From positions 1 through 64,000 of the forward strand of contig NZ_JAMLJN010000006.1 in assembly GCF_023634865.1 (NCBI RefSeq): DNA of 64,000 nucleotides, given 5' to 3'. Shown here piece by piece: positions 16,810 through 24,887 of this stretch. Every line of letters starts with the position of its first letter. Positions within the stretch are counted from its first letter, which is position 1. Source of the stretch: Flavobacterium fragile. Its GTDB lineage: Bacteria > Bacteroidota > Bacteroidia > Flavobacteriales > Flavobacteriaceae. The notes beneath the pieces were generated by a model, which saw nothing but the letters and a program-made list of their open reading frames with translations, did not search any database and was not told the origin of the DNA. Made by a program: the position numbers and the translations under genes.

Positions 16810-18105
16810 TTAAGATTCCATTTCTTCGGGACTTTCAGCAACTTGTCCTAGTGGATTTTCATCTTCTACAATTTCTAGAGATGGTATTGCTTTTAAATCA
16901 ATTCTGTCAAATAATTCTTTTATTTTCTTTTTTCCATTTGTTTCTATTGGAAAGAAATCTTCATAAGAAGTGTTTTCTTCAAAAACCTTGTTATCTTCAT
17001 CTTTGAATACATCATTCCATAAGTAAAATATGACTTTATTAACGAATGGTTTTAATGATATTACATTGCCATTATCGGGTTTAATGAAGTAATTTCCAAT
17101 ACATTTATCCATACCTAATGATGGATTAACTTTTATATGGTTTAAATTGATTTTTTCAATGAATTTAATCCAGCTGTATTTTTTGCCATCCTCAATATTA
17201 ATTTCAAAATCAAAAGAGTCGTTTTTCTGTTTTTTATTATTTTCATCTAGATAAAATACTTCGTAACAAATTGGAACATATTCCCAATCCCATCGTCTTT
17301 TGAAAGCACTATCCATAGGGAATAATGACTGGTCTGAAGTATTCATTGTAGCAAGGATACTTAAATTAGGTGGCAGTTTTAAACCATTTACAATGCCTAA
17401 ATGATTTTCATCTTCAAAAGCTTCATTTATTAGGTATTCTTTCAATTCTTTTGATGGTGTTACCGTATAACTTGAATTTCTATCTAACAATTGAAAAATT
17501 TCTCCAAAAATTTCAGCACAATTCCCTCTATTTATTTCCTCAATAACTAAAAAATATGGGTTTTCTAAATCTTGCCAAGCACGCTCATAAATGTTTGTAA
17601 ACGCTTGTGGTACAAATTTATATTTAATAGTATCATTGCCAGCTGAATCCTTATCAGAAATAGGTTTATATCCGCCAATAAATGATGCATTATCATATTC
17701 TGGATGAAATGTTATTCTTTCGTAATAGTGTGAATCTAAATTTTCAATAATTTTATCAACTTTATATGATTTTCCAGTTCCTGGGGCACCATAAAAGATA
17801 ATATTGACTGATTTAAACTTTGAAGCTAATTCAGTTTTGCTTTGATTTTCTGGTTTTGACTGAAATACTTTGATATCAATATATTTGCTTATTTCTGAAA
17901 TAAATTCAGGTACAGAAGCGGTATTTATATTATTAAATTGAATATTGACACCGTATTTTTTAGAAAGTTCTTCTGGGTTTAAATCAGTTTTATATAACAA
18001 GCATAATGCAGATAAACCTTTATTTTCTGAAAGCCTTGAGCCTTCAATTTTATCAATTTCAGTTTCGAATATATATTTGATTAGTTTTTGAGCTCTATCA
18101 GTCAT
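16810..18105 (-). CDS. McrB-like AAA+ NTPase, 431 aa
   Basis: AAA+ motor with Walker A GAPGTGKS at 106-113, Walker B FLVIEEINRGN at 185-195, the McrB signature MNTSDQS at 254-260, and KRRW at 269-272 as sensor/arginine finger. The segment GNCAEIFGEIFQLLDRN is typical of McrB. Only about 95 residues precede the motor, which is short for a McrB DNA-recognition domain, so modified-base reading by this subunit is doubtful. It follows the XRE regulator by 112 bases and leads mcrC-like and Argonaute genes with tight spacing. Known role of the family: GTP- or ATP-driven DNA translocation with the McrC-type nuclease. Confidence 0.88.
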   Translation of the reverse strand: MTDRAQKLIKYIFETEIDKIEGSRLSENKGLSALCLLYKTDLNPEELSKKYGVNIQFNNINTASVPEFISEISKYIDIKVFQSKPENQSKTELASKFKSVNIIFYGAPGTGKSYKVDKIIENLDSHYYERITFHPEYDNASFIGGYKPISDKDSAGNDTIKYKFVPQAFTNIYERAWQDLENPYFLVIEEINRGNCAEIFGEIFQLLDRNSSYTVTPSKELKEYLINEAFEDENHLGIVNGLKLPPNLSILATMNTSDQSLFPMDSAFKRRWDWEYVPICYEVFYLDENNKKQKNDSFDFEINIEDGKKYSWIKFIEKINLNHIKVNPSLGMDKCIGNYFIKPDNGNVISLKPFVNKVIFYLWNDVFKDEDNKVFEENTSYEDFFPIETNGKKKIKELFDRIDLKAIPSLEIVEDENPLGQVAESPEEMES

Positions 18106-18217
18106 TCTTTATTATTTGGTTTAAAGTTAATTTGTTACAGTTACACAGTTAAATTATTACTAGATTCTTCTGTGTTCTGAATTATTTTACTTTTTGTAAT
18201 TTTTTAATTAAGTTCTT

Positions 18218-18517
18218 TTATAGATTATAAGGTTTTGCAATTTTTATTTCCTTTTCAACTACTTGTAATATTTCTGATGGATTGCTTTCTTCTTTTATTA
18301 TTTCATATATTTGGTCTGCTAGCCATATTGTGAATAACTCCCTTTCATTTGCGTGAAGTAAGCTTGCTAATAAAGGAATATGCTCCTTTTTTGCTCTTCG
18401 TTCTCCTCTTTCAATCTTACTTAGCATGGCGGTATCCATATCTAAAGCATTAGCTAATTGTCTTTGCAATAGGTGGTTTTGTTCCCGCAATTGTTTTATG
18501 TGTTCTCCAAATTTCAT
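18218..18517 (-). CDS. XRE-family HTH regulator of the defence operon
   Basis: A 99-residue protein with a Cro/C1-type helix-turn-helix in residues 5-60 (LREQNHLLQRQLANALDM then LSKIERGERRAKKEH). The C-terminal tail is helical. It is the first gene of the strand that continues into mcrB-like, mcrC-like and Argonaute genes. Small XRE proteins of this type commonly control restriction systems. Palindromes at 18554-18649 upstream of its start may be its operators. Autoregulation is inferred. Confidence 0.85.
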   Translation of the reverse strand: MKFGEHIKQLREQNHLLQRQLANALDMDTAMLSKIERGERRAKKEHIPLLASLLHANERELFTIWLADQIYEIIKEESNPSEILQVVEKEIKIAKPYNL

Positions 18518-18553
18518 ATCGGAATTTTTATTTTTTTGTCATAGGAGATATGT

Positions 18554-18649
18554 AATACCCTTTTTTATTTTAAAGGAATTTAAATATTTTAATGGGGTAT
18601 TTCATAATACTATTATTGACTTGTCAAATTTTGTCTAATATATAGATTA
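18554..18649. promoter_or_regulatory. Candidate operator region of the defence operon
   Basis: Three dyads lie upstream of the XRE start: AATACCC (18554-18560) with GGGTATT (18595-18601); the perfect 12-mer TTGACTTGTCAA at 18616-18627; and CTAAT...ATTAG at 18634-18649. No clear TAnnTTTG box was found between them and the gene. Confidence 0.4.
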
Positions 18650-18736
18650 GTAAGAAAAAACCAAATAAGTGAAAAGAAAAGTTATTCACAAGTTATAAGG
18701 CAGTTGAGGGTTATGAGAGAATAAGGGAAACTTGTA

Positions 18737-20491
18737 TTAGTTTCCCTTAAAATCCTTATTTCCTTGTTTACTCGTGTTGCGGTATTTTCCATTCATTTCT
18801 CTATGTATTAAACCTACTTTTGCAAATGCAGTTATGTAGCCTTCGGCAGTTTTGTGAGGAATAGTTAATTTCTCTGCAATAGCTAAATAGTCGGCTGTTG
18901 TGAAAGCTTCGGGAAGCATTTCCAAGAACTTTTCTTTACGGTTTGTTCTTGTGGCTACTGGAGTTTCAACAGGTAAATCGTTAAACACTTTGCTACTATG
19001 CTGTGTCAAAACCGTTACTACATCGAGGACATTTTGAAAATCAATATCATCACATTCTCTAGTAGTGGAACAATCGCCATCTTCCATGATTCGTAAAGTT
19101 GTGATTACCATCATTAGACGAAAGGCATTTAATCCCATTCTTCTGATGGTAGCAATGTAATCATCGGTTTGAATATTCAAATATTTGGTTTGCACTTTTG
19201 AAAAATACTCATTGAATTGTAATTGTTGGCTTTGGCTCAATTTAATTTGAATACTCGGGTTGTTGTTTAACGCTTTGTAGAACTCCAAAAATTGTCCGCC
19301 TAGTTCGTTGTAATAATCATCTAATCCGTTTGTAGTTTGAATTTCAAATACGTTTTTCCAAATAGGTGTGATGTTCATGTAATAAAACATAAAACGACTG
19401 AATAAACCATTTTCTGCATTTGGTATTAAAGCTGAAACTTGCTTTGGTGTTCCAGATAATACCGTTGATAAACATGGGTTTTCAATATCTACATATTCAC
19501 GGTCTGTTCTACGGTAATAGCTTATTGTTTCGTGATGATATGCTTTACGAAAACCATCGGAATAATTGCCATAATCGCTTTTAAATGCTTGTGCTAATGT
19601 ATCGCCTTCGGTTTCAAAAATTAATCCTTCTCCGTTATTATCAAACAACAATTGAAATACTCCTGTTGTACTATTATTGGCAGGAATGAACAACATTCTT
19701 TCGGGTGGTTTTGCAGGTTTTTCGGCATTTGGATTTTTACCCTTTTCTTGGTTGTACATTGCAAGGTTAGCTTCGTATTCCTTTTTTATTAAAGTGGCTT
19801 GTTCTCGCTTTAATCTGTGAATAGGCTGCACCAATTGTTTGCATTGGGTTAATCTTCCTTTTCCTGCTGATGCTGGAGCTGTTACAAATAAATACAAGTT
19901 TGCCATTACTTTTTTACCATCGTAAATACCATAAATGGTAGGTAGGCAAGCACTTAATGTTGTGAGTGTTCCCAATAACAAAATATCTCTTTCCTCGTTT
20001 GTGGTTGCAGGTTTAACACAATCTTTTAGGAAAAGTGGTAAGGTGTCGTAAATATGACTTGGAAATACTGGAGTTTTCTCTGTTTTTACTTCGGTAACTT
20101 CATTATTTACTATTGGTTTTTCATTATGTATTTTAATGTTGTTCTGTTGTGCTAAATAATAGATTGTAGCCATTGTAACGCCTGTCCCCTTTGCTTTTAA
20201 GCAATTGTTGTATTGTACATCACATTCTTTGTAATCATAAGCACTATTGAATTTACTTATTCTGTGAAAATAGTCTCTACCCATTTCGCCAAATTCGTCA
20301 GCTAGTGCAAAGCCTACGTTTCTCCAGTTGTCGTAGCCCTGTGTTATGTCGGTTCCTGTGTATTCAATTTGTTGTAAATAGTTTTCAAACTGATTGTCGG
20401 AAACAATAGGAGTAGGCATTTGTTTTGGTTGAGGTTCTTGCTTTGCAGGAGCTTCTAACCATTCTTTTGGATTAAATATTTTCTTATTCAT
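18737..20491 (-). CDS. DUF3987 primase/helicase-like protein with PriCT-2 domain, 584 aa
   Basis: Residues about 33-120 match a PriCT-2 domain (GTDITQGYDNWRNVGFALAD then a Cys-containing helix pair). From about 135 the DUF3987 part begins, with a Walker-A-like segment APASAGKGR near 210 and NNSTTGVF near 275. Such proteins occur with BT4734-type proteins in Bacteroidota mobile elements and are thought to act in element replication. Its start overlaps the stop of the BT4734-like gene by 4 bases, showing coupling. A hairpin of AAGGGAAACT with AGTTTCCCTT straddles its stop codon and may terminate transcription. Confidence 0.82.
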   Translation of the reverse strand: MNKKIFNPKEWLEAPAKQEPQPKQMPTPIVSDNQFENYLQQIEYTGTDITQGYDNWRNVGFALADEFGEMGRDYFHRISKFNSAYDYKECDVQYNNCLKAKGTGVTMATIYYLAQQNNIKIHNEKPIVNNEVTEVKTEKTPVFPSHIYDTLPLFLKDCVKPATTNEERDILLLGTLTTLSACLPTIYGIYDGKKVMANLYLFVTAPASAGKGRLTQCKQLVQPIHRLKREQATLIKKEYEANLAMYNQEKGKNPNAEKPAKPPERMLFIPANNSTTGVFQLLFDNNGEGLIFETEGDTLAQAFKSDYGNYSDGFRKAYHHETISYYRRTDREYVDIENPCLSTVLSGTPKQVSALIPNAENGLFSRFMFYYMNITPIWKNVFEIQTTNGLDDYYNELGGQFLEFYKALNNNPSIQIKLSQSQQLQFNEYFSKVQTKYLNIQTDDYIATIRRMGLNAFRLMMVITTLRIMEDGDCSTTRECDDIDFQNVLDVVTVLTQHSSKVFNDLPVETPVATRTNRKEKFLEMLPEAFTTADYLAIAEKLTIPHKTAEGYITAFAKVGLIHREMNGKYRNTSKQGNKDFKGN

Positions 20492-21393
20492 TTTGTTGTG
20501 TGTCTAGGGTTAATGTAAGCTTCGGAATCATAACATAAAAAACAAGCTCGGGAAATGTCTTTACCCGATGCATCGACTTTGATATTGTATTGCTGCTCTA
20601 AATAATTAGATACTGCGGTATAATATTCTTGATGTGTTGCTTGTTGTAAATCAATTTTTATAATCCATTTTAAACCATCGCCCGAAGGAGATTTGAAAAG
20701 TAATTCGGTTTCAAAATATTCATCTTTCAATAACATTTCTCTAGTTTGGTTTAGGTTTTCCAAATGATCTAAATCAATTGTCATTAGTAGTGAATGTTTG
20801 ATTAAATCTTCGTCGTTTCGCTTGGTAAAAGTTCCTGAGAAGGTTACATAATCAAATTTGTTAGCTTTGTACTTTTTTTTCTCTTTAAGGTCTGTAATCG
20901 TTCTTAAATGGTTTGTAACGTTTTCATAAGTATTGCTTGTAATTAAATCGTATATCTCGCTTAATTTTAATTCTTTCGATGGAAATACGTTCATTACAGG
21001 AGCTTTGTAAAAACTGCATTTTACATACCAAGTTGTGTCTTCGCTTTCTATGTAATTTGTATTCTTTTCTTCTGAAACACTTAGTCTTAAATGCAATACT
21101 TTATCTATTGTTTGTAATAGCTCTTTTTTATTGTTGGCTTTAAAATACAATTGAGCAAAGTCGAAGACATCACCATGAAAATCCAAAATTTCGACATCTT
21201 TATGCGTTGCACAATTATTTACGATACTTACTAATAATGTTTCTTTATCCTGATTGTAAGGGTTACAAGTAACACTACATTCTCTCCCATGAAGAGAGAG
21301 AACGGTAGCGTTAGGATAAAACTGTCTCAATATAAACGCATAGATATTTATACCGTAGTGCGTTTTGTTCAGTATTTTTTCCTTAGTAATCAT
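20488..21393 (-). CDS. BT4734/BF3469-type (VirE N-terminal-like) protein, 301 aa
   Basis: A central primase-like core is recognisable near 200-245 (KHSLLMTIDLDHLENLNQTR then KSPSGDGLKWIIKID) and the C-terminal ISRACFLCYDSEAY motif. These are hallmarks of the BT4734-like family in Bacteroidota mobile elements, usually paired with a DUF3987 protein as here. Together the two likely form a replication or primase unit of the element. It lies one base after the 94-aa HTH gene, in one operon with the genes up to 22 kb. Confidence 0.8.
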   Translation of the reverse strand: MITKEKILNKTHYGINIYAFILRQFYPNATVLSLHGRECSVTCNPYNQDKETLLVSIVNNCATHKDVEILDFHGDVFDFAQLYFKANNKKELLQTIDKVLHLRLSVSEEKNTNYIESEDTTWYVKCSFYKAPVMNVFPSKELKLSEIYDLITSNTYENVTNHLRTITDLKEKKKYKANKFDYVTFSGTFTKRNDEDLIKHSLLMTIDLDHLENLNQTREMLLKDEYFETELLFKSPSGDGLKWIIKIDLQQATHQEYYTAVSNYLEQQYNIKVDASGKDISRACFLCYDSEAYINPRHTTK

Positions 21394-21394
21394 A

Positions 21395-21679
21395 CTACTT
21401 GTCTTTTGATTTGTTGGTATAATTACACTGTAAAAGGTTTTCTATATCACTTGATTTGTAATAGAATTTACCTTCAATTTTACTGAATGGAAGTGTACCA
21501 TTGTCACGATAGGTTTGAAGTGTTCGTGGGCTTATATGAAGTGTTTGTAGTACTTCTTGATTGTCTAACCACTCATCACTTAACTTTCCTCTTTTTTGAT
21601 TTTTTAAGGCTTCTATATAAGCTTTCAAATATTGAATGTCTTTTGACATTTCCATTGCTAAGTCCATTAACTCTATCAT
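21395..21679 (-). CDS. HTH (MerR/excisionase-type) DNA-binding protein, 94 aa
   Basis: A short helical start is followed by a winged HTH of the excisionase class at about 38-85 (LDNQEVLQTLHISPRTLQTY then RDNGTLPFSKIEGKFYY). It overlaps the next upstream HTH gene by 4 bases. Two adjacent genes of this class are usual in Bacteroidota integrative elements, where one acts as excisionase or directionality factor. Which one does so here is unknown. Confidence 0.8.
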   Translation of the reverse strand: MIELMDLAMEMSKDIQYLKAYIEALKNQKRGKLSDEWLDNQEVLQTLHISPRTLQTYRDNGTLPFSKIEGKFYYKSSDIENLLQCNYTNKSKDK

Positions 21680-21978
21680 AATTGCACCCTCCCTTTCTTA
21701 ATTAAGTAGTTAGCTGCTTCTTGTTCGATTTCGTCAATAGAATTGCTTCTGTTTCTCAAAAGCCAATTGTCAAGTTCTTGGCGATTGAAATACAGTTTTT
21801 TCCCATTAGGTTTGTAATGAGGAATGCTTCCAGTACTCGTAAGTTTATACAAGTGTGACTGGGAAAGTTCTAAATAAATGCAAGCATCGTTAAAGTTTAG
21901 TACTTGCTTTTGCATTGCCTGCTGTGTTTCTAGCAATTTTTCAATGCGTTCTAATTTTTCTAAAATATTAGTGTCCAT
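21676..21978 (-). CDS. HTH (excisionase-type) DNA-binding protein, 100 aa
   Basis: The open frame extends to 22038 but begins there with TTG. The internal ATG at 21978 (MDTNILEKLERIEKLL) is the more likely start. A coiled-coil N-terminus (about 1-25) precedes an HTH_17-like domain (about 27-75: FNDACIYLELSQSHLYKLTS then GSIPHYKPNGKKLYF). It overlaps the following HTH gene by 4 bases and leads the operon towards the primase-like genes. A TACCTTTG promoter box lies at 22047-22054. Confidence 0.78.
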   Translation of the reverse strand: MDTNILEKLERIEKLLETQQAMQKQVLNFNDACIYLELSQSHLYKLTSTGSIPHYKPNGKKLYFNRQELDNWLLRNRSNSIDEIEQEAANYLIKKGRVQL

Positions 21979-22046
21979 CTTCCTTAAAAGATTTAATTTA
22001 AAATGGACATCTGGCCAAATGTCATAGTTGGTTTTCAACTACGTTT

Positions 22047-22054
22047 CAAAGGTA
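22047..22054 (-). promoter_or_regulatory. TAnnTTTG promoter box (TACCTTTG)
   Basis: It lies 69 bases before the chosen start of the first HTH gene and 9 before the alternative TTG start. Likely promoter of the HTH-primase operon. Confidence 0.45.
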
Positions 22055-22181
22055 GGGTAGGCACTTTGGTAAGGAAGAAAAAGGAAAAAATGGTATTAGT
22101 AACCTATTGAAAATAAATAGGTTAAAATATTTTTTGGTATTATGGTTTGGTATTATGAATTGATAATACCACTTTTTGATT

Positions 22182-23177
22182 TTAGGATATTTTGTCTAAC
22201 CAGTAGGTTTTATCTACTAATTGTTTAAATTTCAATTCATCTTTACCTCTAAAGTTTCTGAACTCTTTATTTATATCGCTATTTTTACCATAGCGGTGTT
22301 CAAAAAAATTATAGATTTTAGAATCTCTAATAGGTTTTCTGCCCGGGAAAGTAAACTCATTGAAGTAGCCTTTGTTTTTTAGTTGTAATATAAATGCAGC
22401 TAAAAGCTGTTTGTTTCCTTTTTTGAAAATAAACTCATATTCGTTATCGATTATGCCGTATTCATTCAATGTTTTTTCATGAATTACAAATTGGTCAGGT
22501 TTGGTAATTAAATCTTCAAATTTGATTATTTTATTGTTTTCTCGTCTGTCTTCTAAATCACCTTTAATTGGTCTGAAAGCTTTTGCGTCTTCCTTGATTT
22601 TCTCGGTGTAATGAACTGGACTGCCTTCGTATGGTTTGATTACTAAATCTTTTGAAGCTTCTTCATATAAATATGTTTCTTGTATTTCTTCCAATTCCAT
22701 TATTTCAAACTCGGCTTTGCCTTTGAAACGTTCTTGAAGTTCCATAAATAACATTATGCAATTGTATTTCATAAAATGAATTACATAAGCTTCATCGCTT
22801 TTTTTGTCTCTGGAAGGACTTTTGTATAAATCTTCTGTAAGATTATTATTTTCGATATGCTCTCTAATGAAATTAAAATATTGTTTTATACCGCTTTCGG
22901 CAACTACATATAAATATTGGTATTCTTCCTCTAGTTTATCTGTTTTGCTGTTTGAAATTATTTCGTTCAGCTTACTTGTAATGAAGTTTTTTATTAGTTC
23001 CGTGTAATATTTACGAATAGGAGTAATAGCCTTTTTAAAATCAATCTCATAAAGAGGAGTTGCAATAGGATATTCTTTTACTAAACTTTTTAGTTCTTCA
23101 TTAATCTTTGCATCTGTTCTGTTGTCTTTTGATACAGGATTTATATAGATTAGATCATTAATAATATCTTTACTCAT
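22182..23177 (-). CDS. Hypothetical protein of integrative elements, 331 aa
   Basis: A helical cytoplasmic protein with charged N-terminal two thirds and a distinct C-terminal domain (about 225-331; FKKGNKQLLAAFILQLKNKG then NFFEHRYG and FRNFRGKDELKFKQL). The C-terminal part recalls RteC-like regulators of Bacteroides conjugative elements, but I cannot confirm homology. It begins 2 bases after the integrase stop, so it is co-transcribed with the integrase. Likely an element-specific accessory or regulatory protein. Confidence 0.7.
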   Translation of the reverse strand: MSKDIINDLIYINPVSKDNRTDAKINEELKSLVKEYPIATPLYEIDFKKAITPIRKYYTELIKNFITSKLNEIISNSKTDKLEEEYQYLYVVAESGIKQYFNFIREHIENNNLTEDLYKSPSRDKKSDEAYVIHFMKYNCIMLFMELQERFKGKAEFEIMELEEIQETYLYEEASKDLVIKPYEGSPVHYTEKIKEDAKAFRPIKGDLEDRRENNKIIKFEDLITKPDQFVIHEKTLNEYGIIDNEYEFIFKKGNKQLLAAFILQLKNKGYFNEFTFPGRKPIRDSKIYNFFEHRYGKNSDINKEFRNFRGKDELKFKQLVDKTYWLDKIS

Positions 23178-23179
23178 AA

Positions 23180-24274
23180 CTAGAAATCTAATTTAATTTT
23201 GTTTGCAGCTTCTTGTTTTTTCTCGTCAATGATTTTAGCATAAATTTGAGTGGTTCTCAATTCTTTATGACCTAACATTTTTGATACCGTATAAATATCA
23301 GTTCCCAGTGTTAATTGCAATGTTGCATAAGTATGCCTTGCACAATGGAACGTAATATCTTTATGAATACCTGCTTTATATACCCATTGTTGTAATTTTA
23401 GGTTTGACCAAGCACTATAATTCAAAGCATCAAAGATTTTATCATCAGGTTCTTTGCGTTCTCCTAATAAGCTTACTGCTTGTTCTGAGATTGGTTGTGT
23501 TTCTGCTCCTTTGGTTTTCTTTTGTCTGAATCTTATGTAATATCCATAATCATTGGAGTGTTGGATTTCAGACCATTTTAGTTTTTCAATATCTGACCAA
23601 CGTAAACCTGTAAGAGCTGAAAATAAAAATGCTTTTTTTAGTTCTGGCAGTTCACATTCTACTGGAACCAATTTTTGTAATTCTTCTAAAGTTAGAAATT
23701 CTCTTTGCGGTTCTCCTTGCTTAAAGGTATCAACACCTTCACCTGGATTGGTTTTTATAATGCCATCTTTAACCGCTTGTTTTAGTGCAGCTTTAAATTT
23801 ATTGAAATATGAATATTTAGAGTTTTGAGAAAGTTTCTTTTTGCTTTTGGATTCTGCTTTAGAATCTAAATAGGTTCTGAAATTCTCTACTAACTTTCTA
23901 TCTAAATCTTGAAAGCTTACATCGTAAGGAGCAAAGGTTTTAAAGTGTTTTATCATACTATCCCAATTACCATAATTACCATCACTTGTATTACGGTCTT
24001 CAGAAAGCTTTAGTAAATAAGCTGTAAAACTTCCTTTTAGCTTTTCAATATCATGAAAGCCAAAAGTTCCGTTTTGCATTTCTATTTGTCTTTGTGCTCG
24101 AATAGTTTCTGCAAGCTCTCGTGTTTTTTTGTTTACATCTTTTTCAGCCTTTGTTTTCGGGTCTGGGTTGAGGTATAGTCTTAAAAACTCGTTTTTTCTT
24201 TTTCCTTTGTGATAATAGTCAAGATATAAACTGATGCTATTACCTTTTAATCTTTCTCTTAGTGTAACTTTCAT
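23180..24274 (-). CDS. Tyrosine recombinase (site-specific integrase), 364 aa
   Basis: A full phage-integrase-type enzyme. An arm/core-binding SAM-like domain occupies about 80-180. The catalytic domain shows R225 (TGLRWSD), H310-x-x-R313 (HCARHTY), H336 (GHKELRT) and Y345 (QIYAKI), all required residues being present. The N-terminus (about 1-35) resembles the arm-type domain of Bacteroidota integrases. It lies near the right attachment repeat with only a small HTH gene between, as expected for the integrase of this element. Repeated GGCAACAA motifs at both element ends may be its arm sites. Confidence 0.93.
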   Translation of the reverse strand: MKVTLRERLKGNSISLYLDYYHKGKRKNEFLRLYLNPDPKTKAEKDVNKKTRELAETIRAQRQIEMQNGTFGFHDIEKLKGSFTAYLLKLSEDRNTSDGNYGNWDSMIKHFKTFAPYDVSFQDLDRKLVENFRTYLDSKAESKSKKKLSQNSKYSYFNKFKAALKQAVKDGIIKTNPGEGVDTFKQGEPQREFLTLEELQKLVPVECELPELKKAFLFSALTGLRWSDIEKLKWSEIQHSNDYGYYIRFRQKKTKGAETQPISEQAVSLLGERKEPDDKIFDALNYSAWSNLKLQQWVYKAGIHKDITFHCARHTYATLQLTLGTDIYTVSKMLGHKELRTTQIYAKIIDEKKQEAANKIKLDF

Positions 24275-24278
24275 AGTG

Positions 24279-24653
24279 TTAAGATTTAAAAAGGTTTTCT
24301 ATTTGCTCTTTCTGAATAATTTTCTTTCTTCCAAATTTGTGAATTTGTAATTCTCCACGTTTAACCATCCTATTAATAGTCCAACGACTTACACCGATGA
24401 GGTCGGCAGTATCTTGGATTGATAAATAGTTTTTAGTAAGTAGTGAATTAGGATTTAAGATTTGAGTGTCATTCTTTGAAACAATGATGTTTTGTTGTTC
24501 CAGTAGTGTTTGTTCAATCTTTTGCTGTTTGGCTTTTAATTTGTAATCACGTTGATTGCATTTGTGACTGCAATATCTTGTAGTGGTTTTGTGGGCAATA
24601 TAAGTTTTGCCACAATGATTACATACTTTTGGAATAGAAATATTACTGCTCAT
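24279..24653 (-). CDS. Zinc-ribbon plus HTH excisionase-type protein, 124 aa
   Basis: I use the ATG at 24653 (MSSNISIPKVCNHCGKTY); the frame is open 14 codons further without a convincing start. The N-terminal zinc ribbon has Cys-x2-Cys (CNHC) and Cys-x3-Cys (CSHKC) pairs. A linker helix follows, then a winged HTH of the excisionase class at about 77-120 (LSIQDTADLIGVSRWTINRM). It is the first gene inside the right end of the element, 4 bases before the integrase, so it probably guides recombination direction or integrase expression. Confidence 0.8.
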   Translation of the reverse strand: MSSNISIPKVCNHCGKTYIAHKTTTRYCSHKCNQRDYKLKAKQQKIEQTLLEQQNIIVSKNDTQILNPNSLLTKNYLSIQDTADLIGVSRWTINRMVKRGELQIHKFGRKKIIQKEQIENLFKS

Positions 24654-24733
24654 AAAATGTTGCTTTATGTTGCAATAGGTAGCGAAGTGTAGCAATATGT
24701 AGCACTATTTCTCTACTTTATATCATTTGGTTA

Positions 24734-24814
24734 TTTGGGCAACAAAAATGATATTATGGCAACAATTGAACAACAAATATATTTAAAAAAAGGCAGTTTG
24801 GCAACAAATAAAGG
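24734..24814 (+). repeat. Cluster of possible integrase arm-type sites, right end
   Basis: GGCAACAA occurs three times in the same orientation: TTTGGGCAACAAA at 24734-24746, TGGCAACAA at 24757-24765, and TTTGGCAACAAATAA at 24797-24811. A fourth copy lies at the left end of the element (6313). The interval from 24696 to 24872 has no gene. Confidence 0.5.
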
Positions 24815-24872
24815 AAGAAAAAAATCCGTAAACACAACAAAAACAGATGCTTAACAATAAAGAGAAGTATAG

Positions 24873-24887
24873 TTACTTCCCGATACA
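24873..24887. repeat. Right attachment repeat (mnmE 3' end)
   Basis: TTACTTCCCGATACA. It differs from 6260-6274 at one base and forms the last codons of the intact mnmE gene. Confidence 0.85.

Larger units (their letters stand above)
6260..24887. mobile_element. Integrated element in the 3' end of mnmE, about 18.6 kb, carrying a McrBC-Argonaute operon
   Basis: Seen: a 15-bp direct repeat with one mismatch at 6260-6274 and 24873-24887. Both copies, read on the minus strand, encode the MnmE C-terminus Cys-Ile-Gly-Lys-stop; the mismatch is silent (GGA/GGG). Just inside the right copy lie an excisionase-type HTH gene, a tyrosine recombinase, further HTH genes and primase-like genes. GGCAACAA repeats occur inside both ends. 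Known: the mnmE (trmE/thdF) 3' end is the integration site of the SGI1 family in Gammaproteobacteria. Inferred: the element is integrative but not self-conjugative, since no relaxase or type IV secretion gene is visible. Confidence 0.85.

Noticed and set aside
23177..23180. Frameshift between integrase and the 331-aa protein
   Set aside because: Both frames are complete with their own start and stop and a 2-base gap; simple operon spacing explains it.
6260..24887. Insertion sequence or transposon as the source of the element
   Set aside because: No transposase was seen; boundaries are direct repeats of a gene end with a tyrosine recombinase, which points to site-specific integration.
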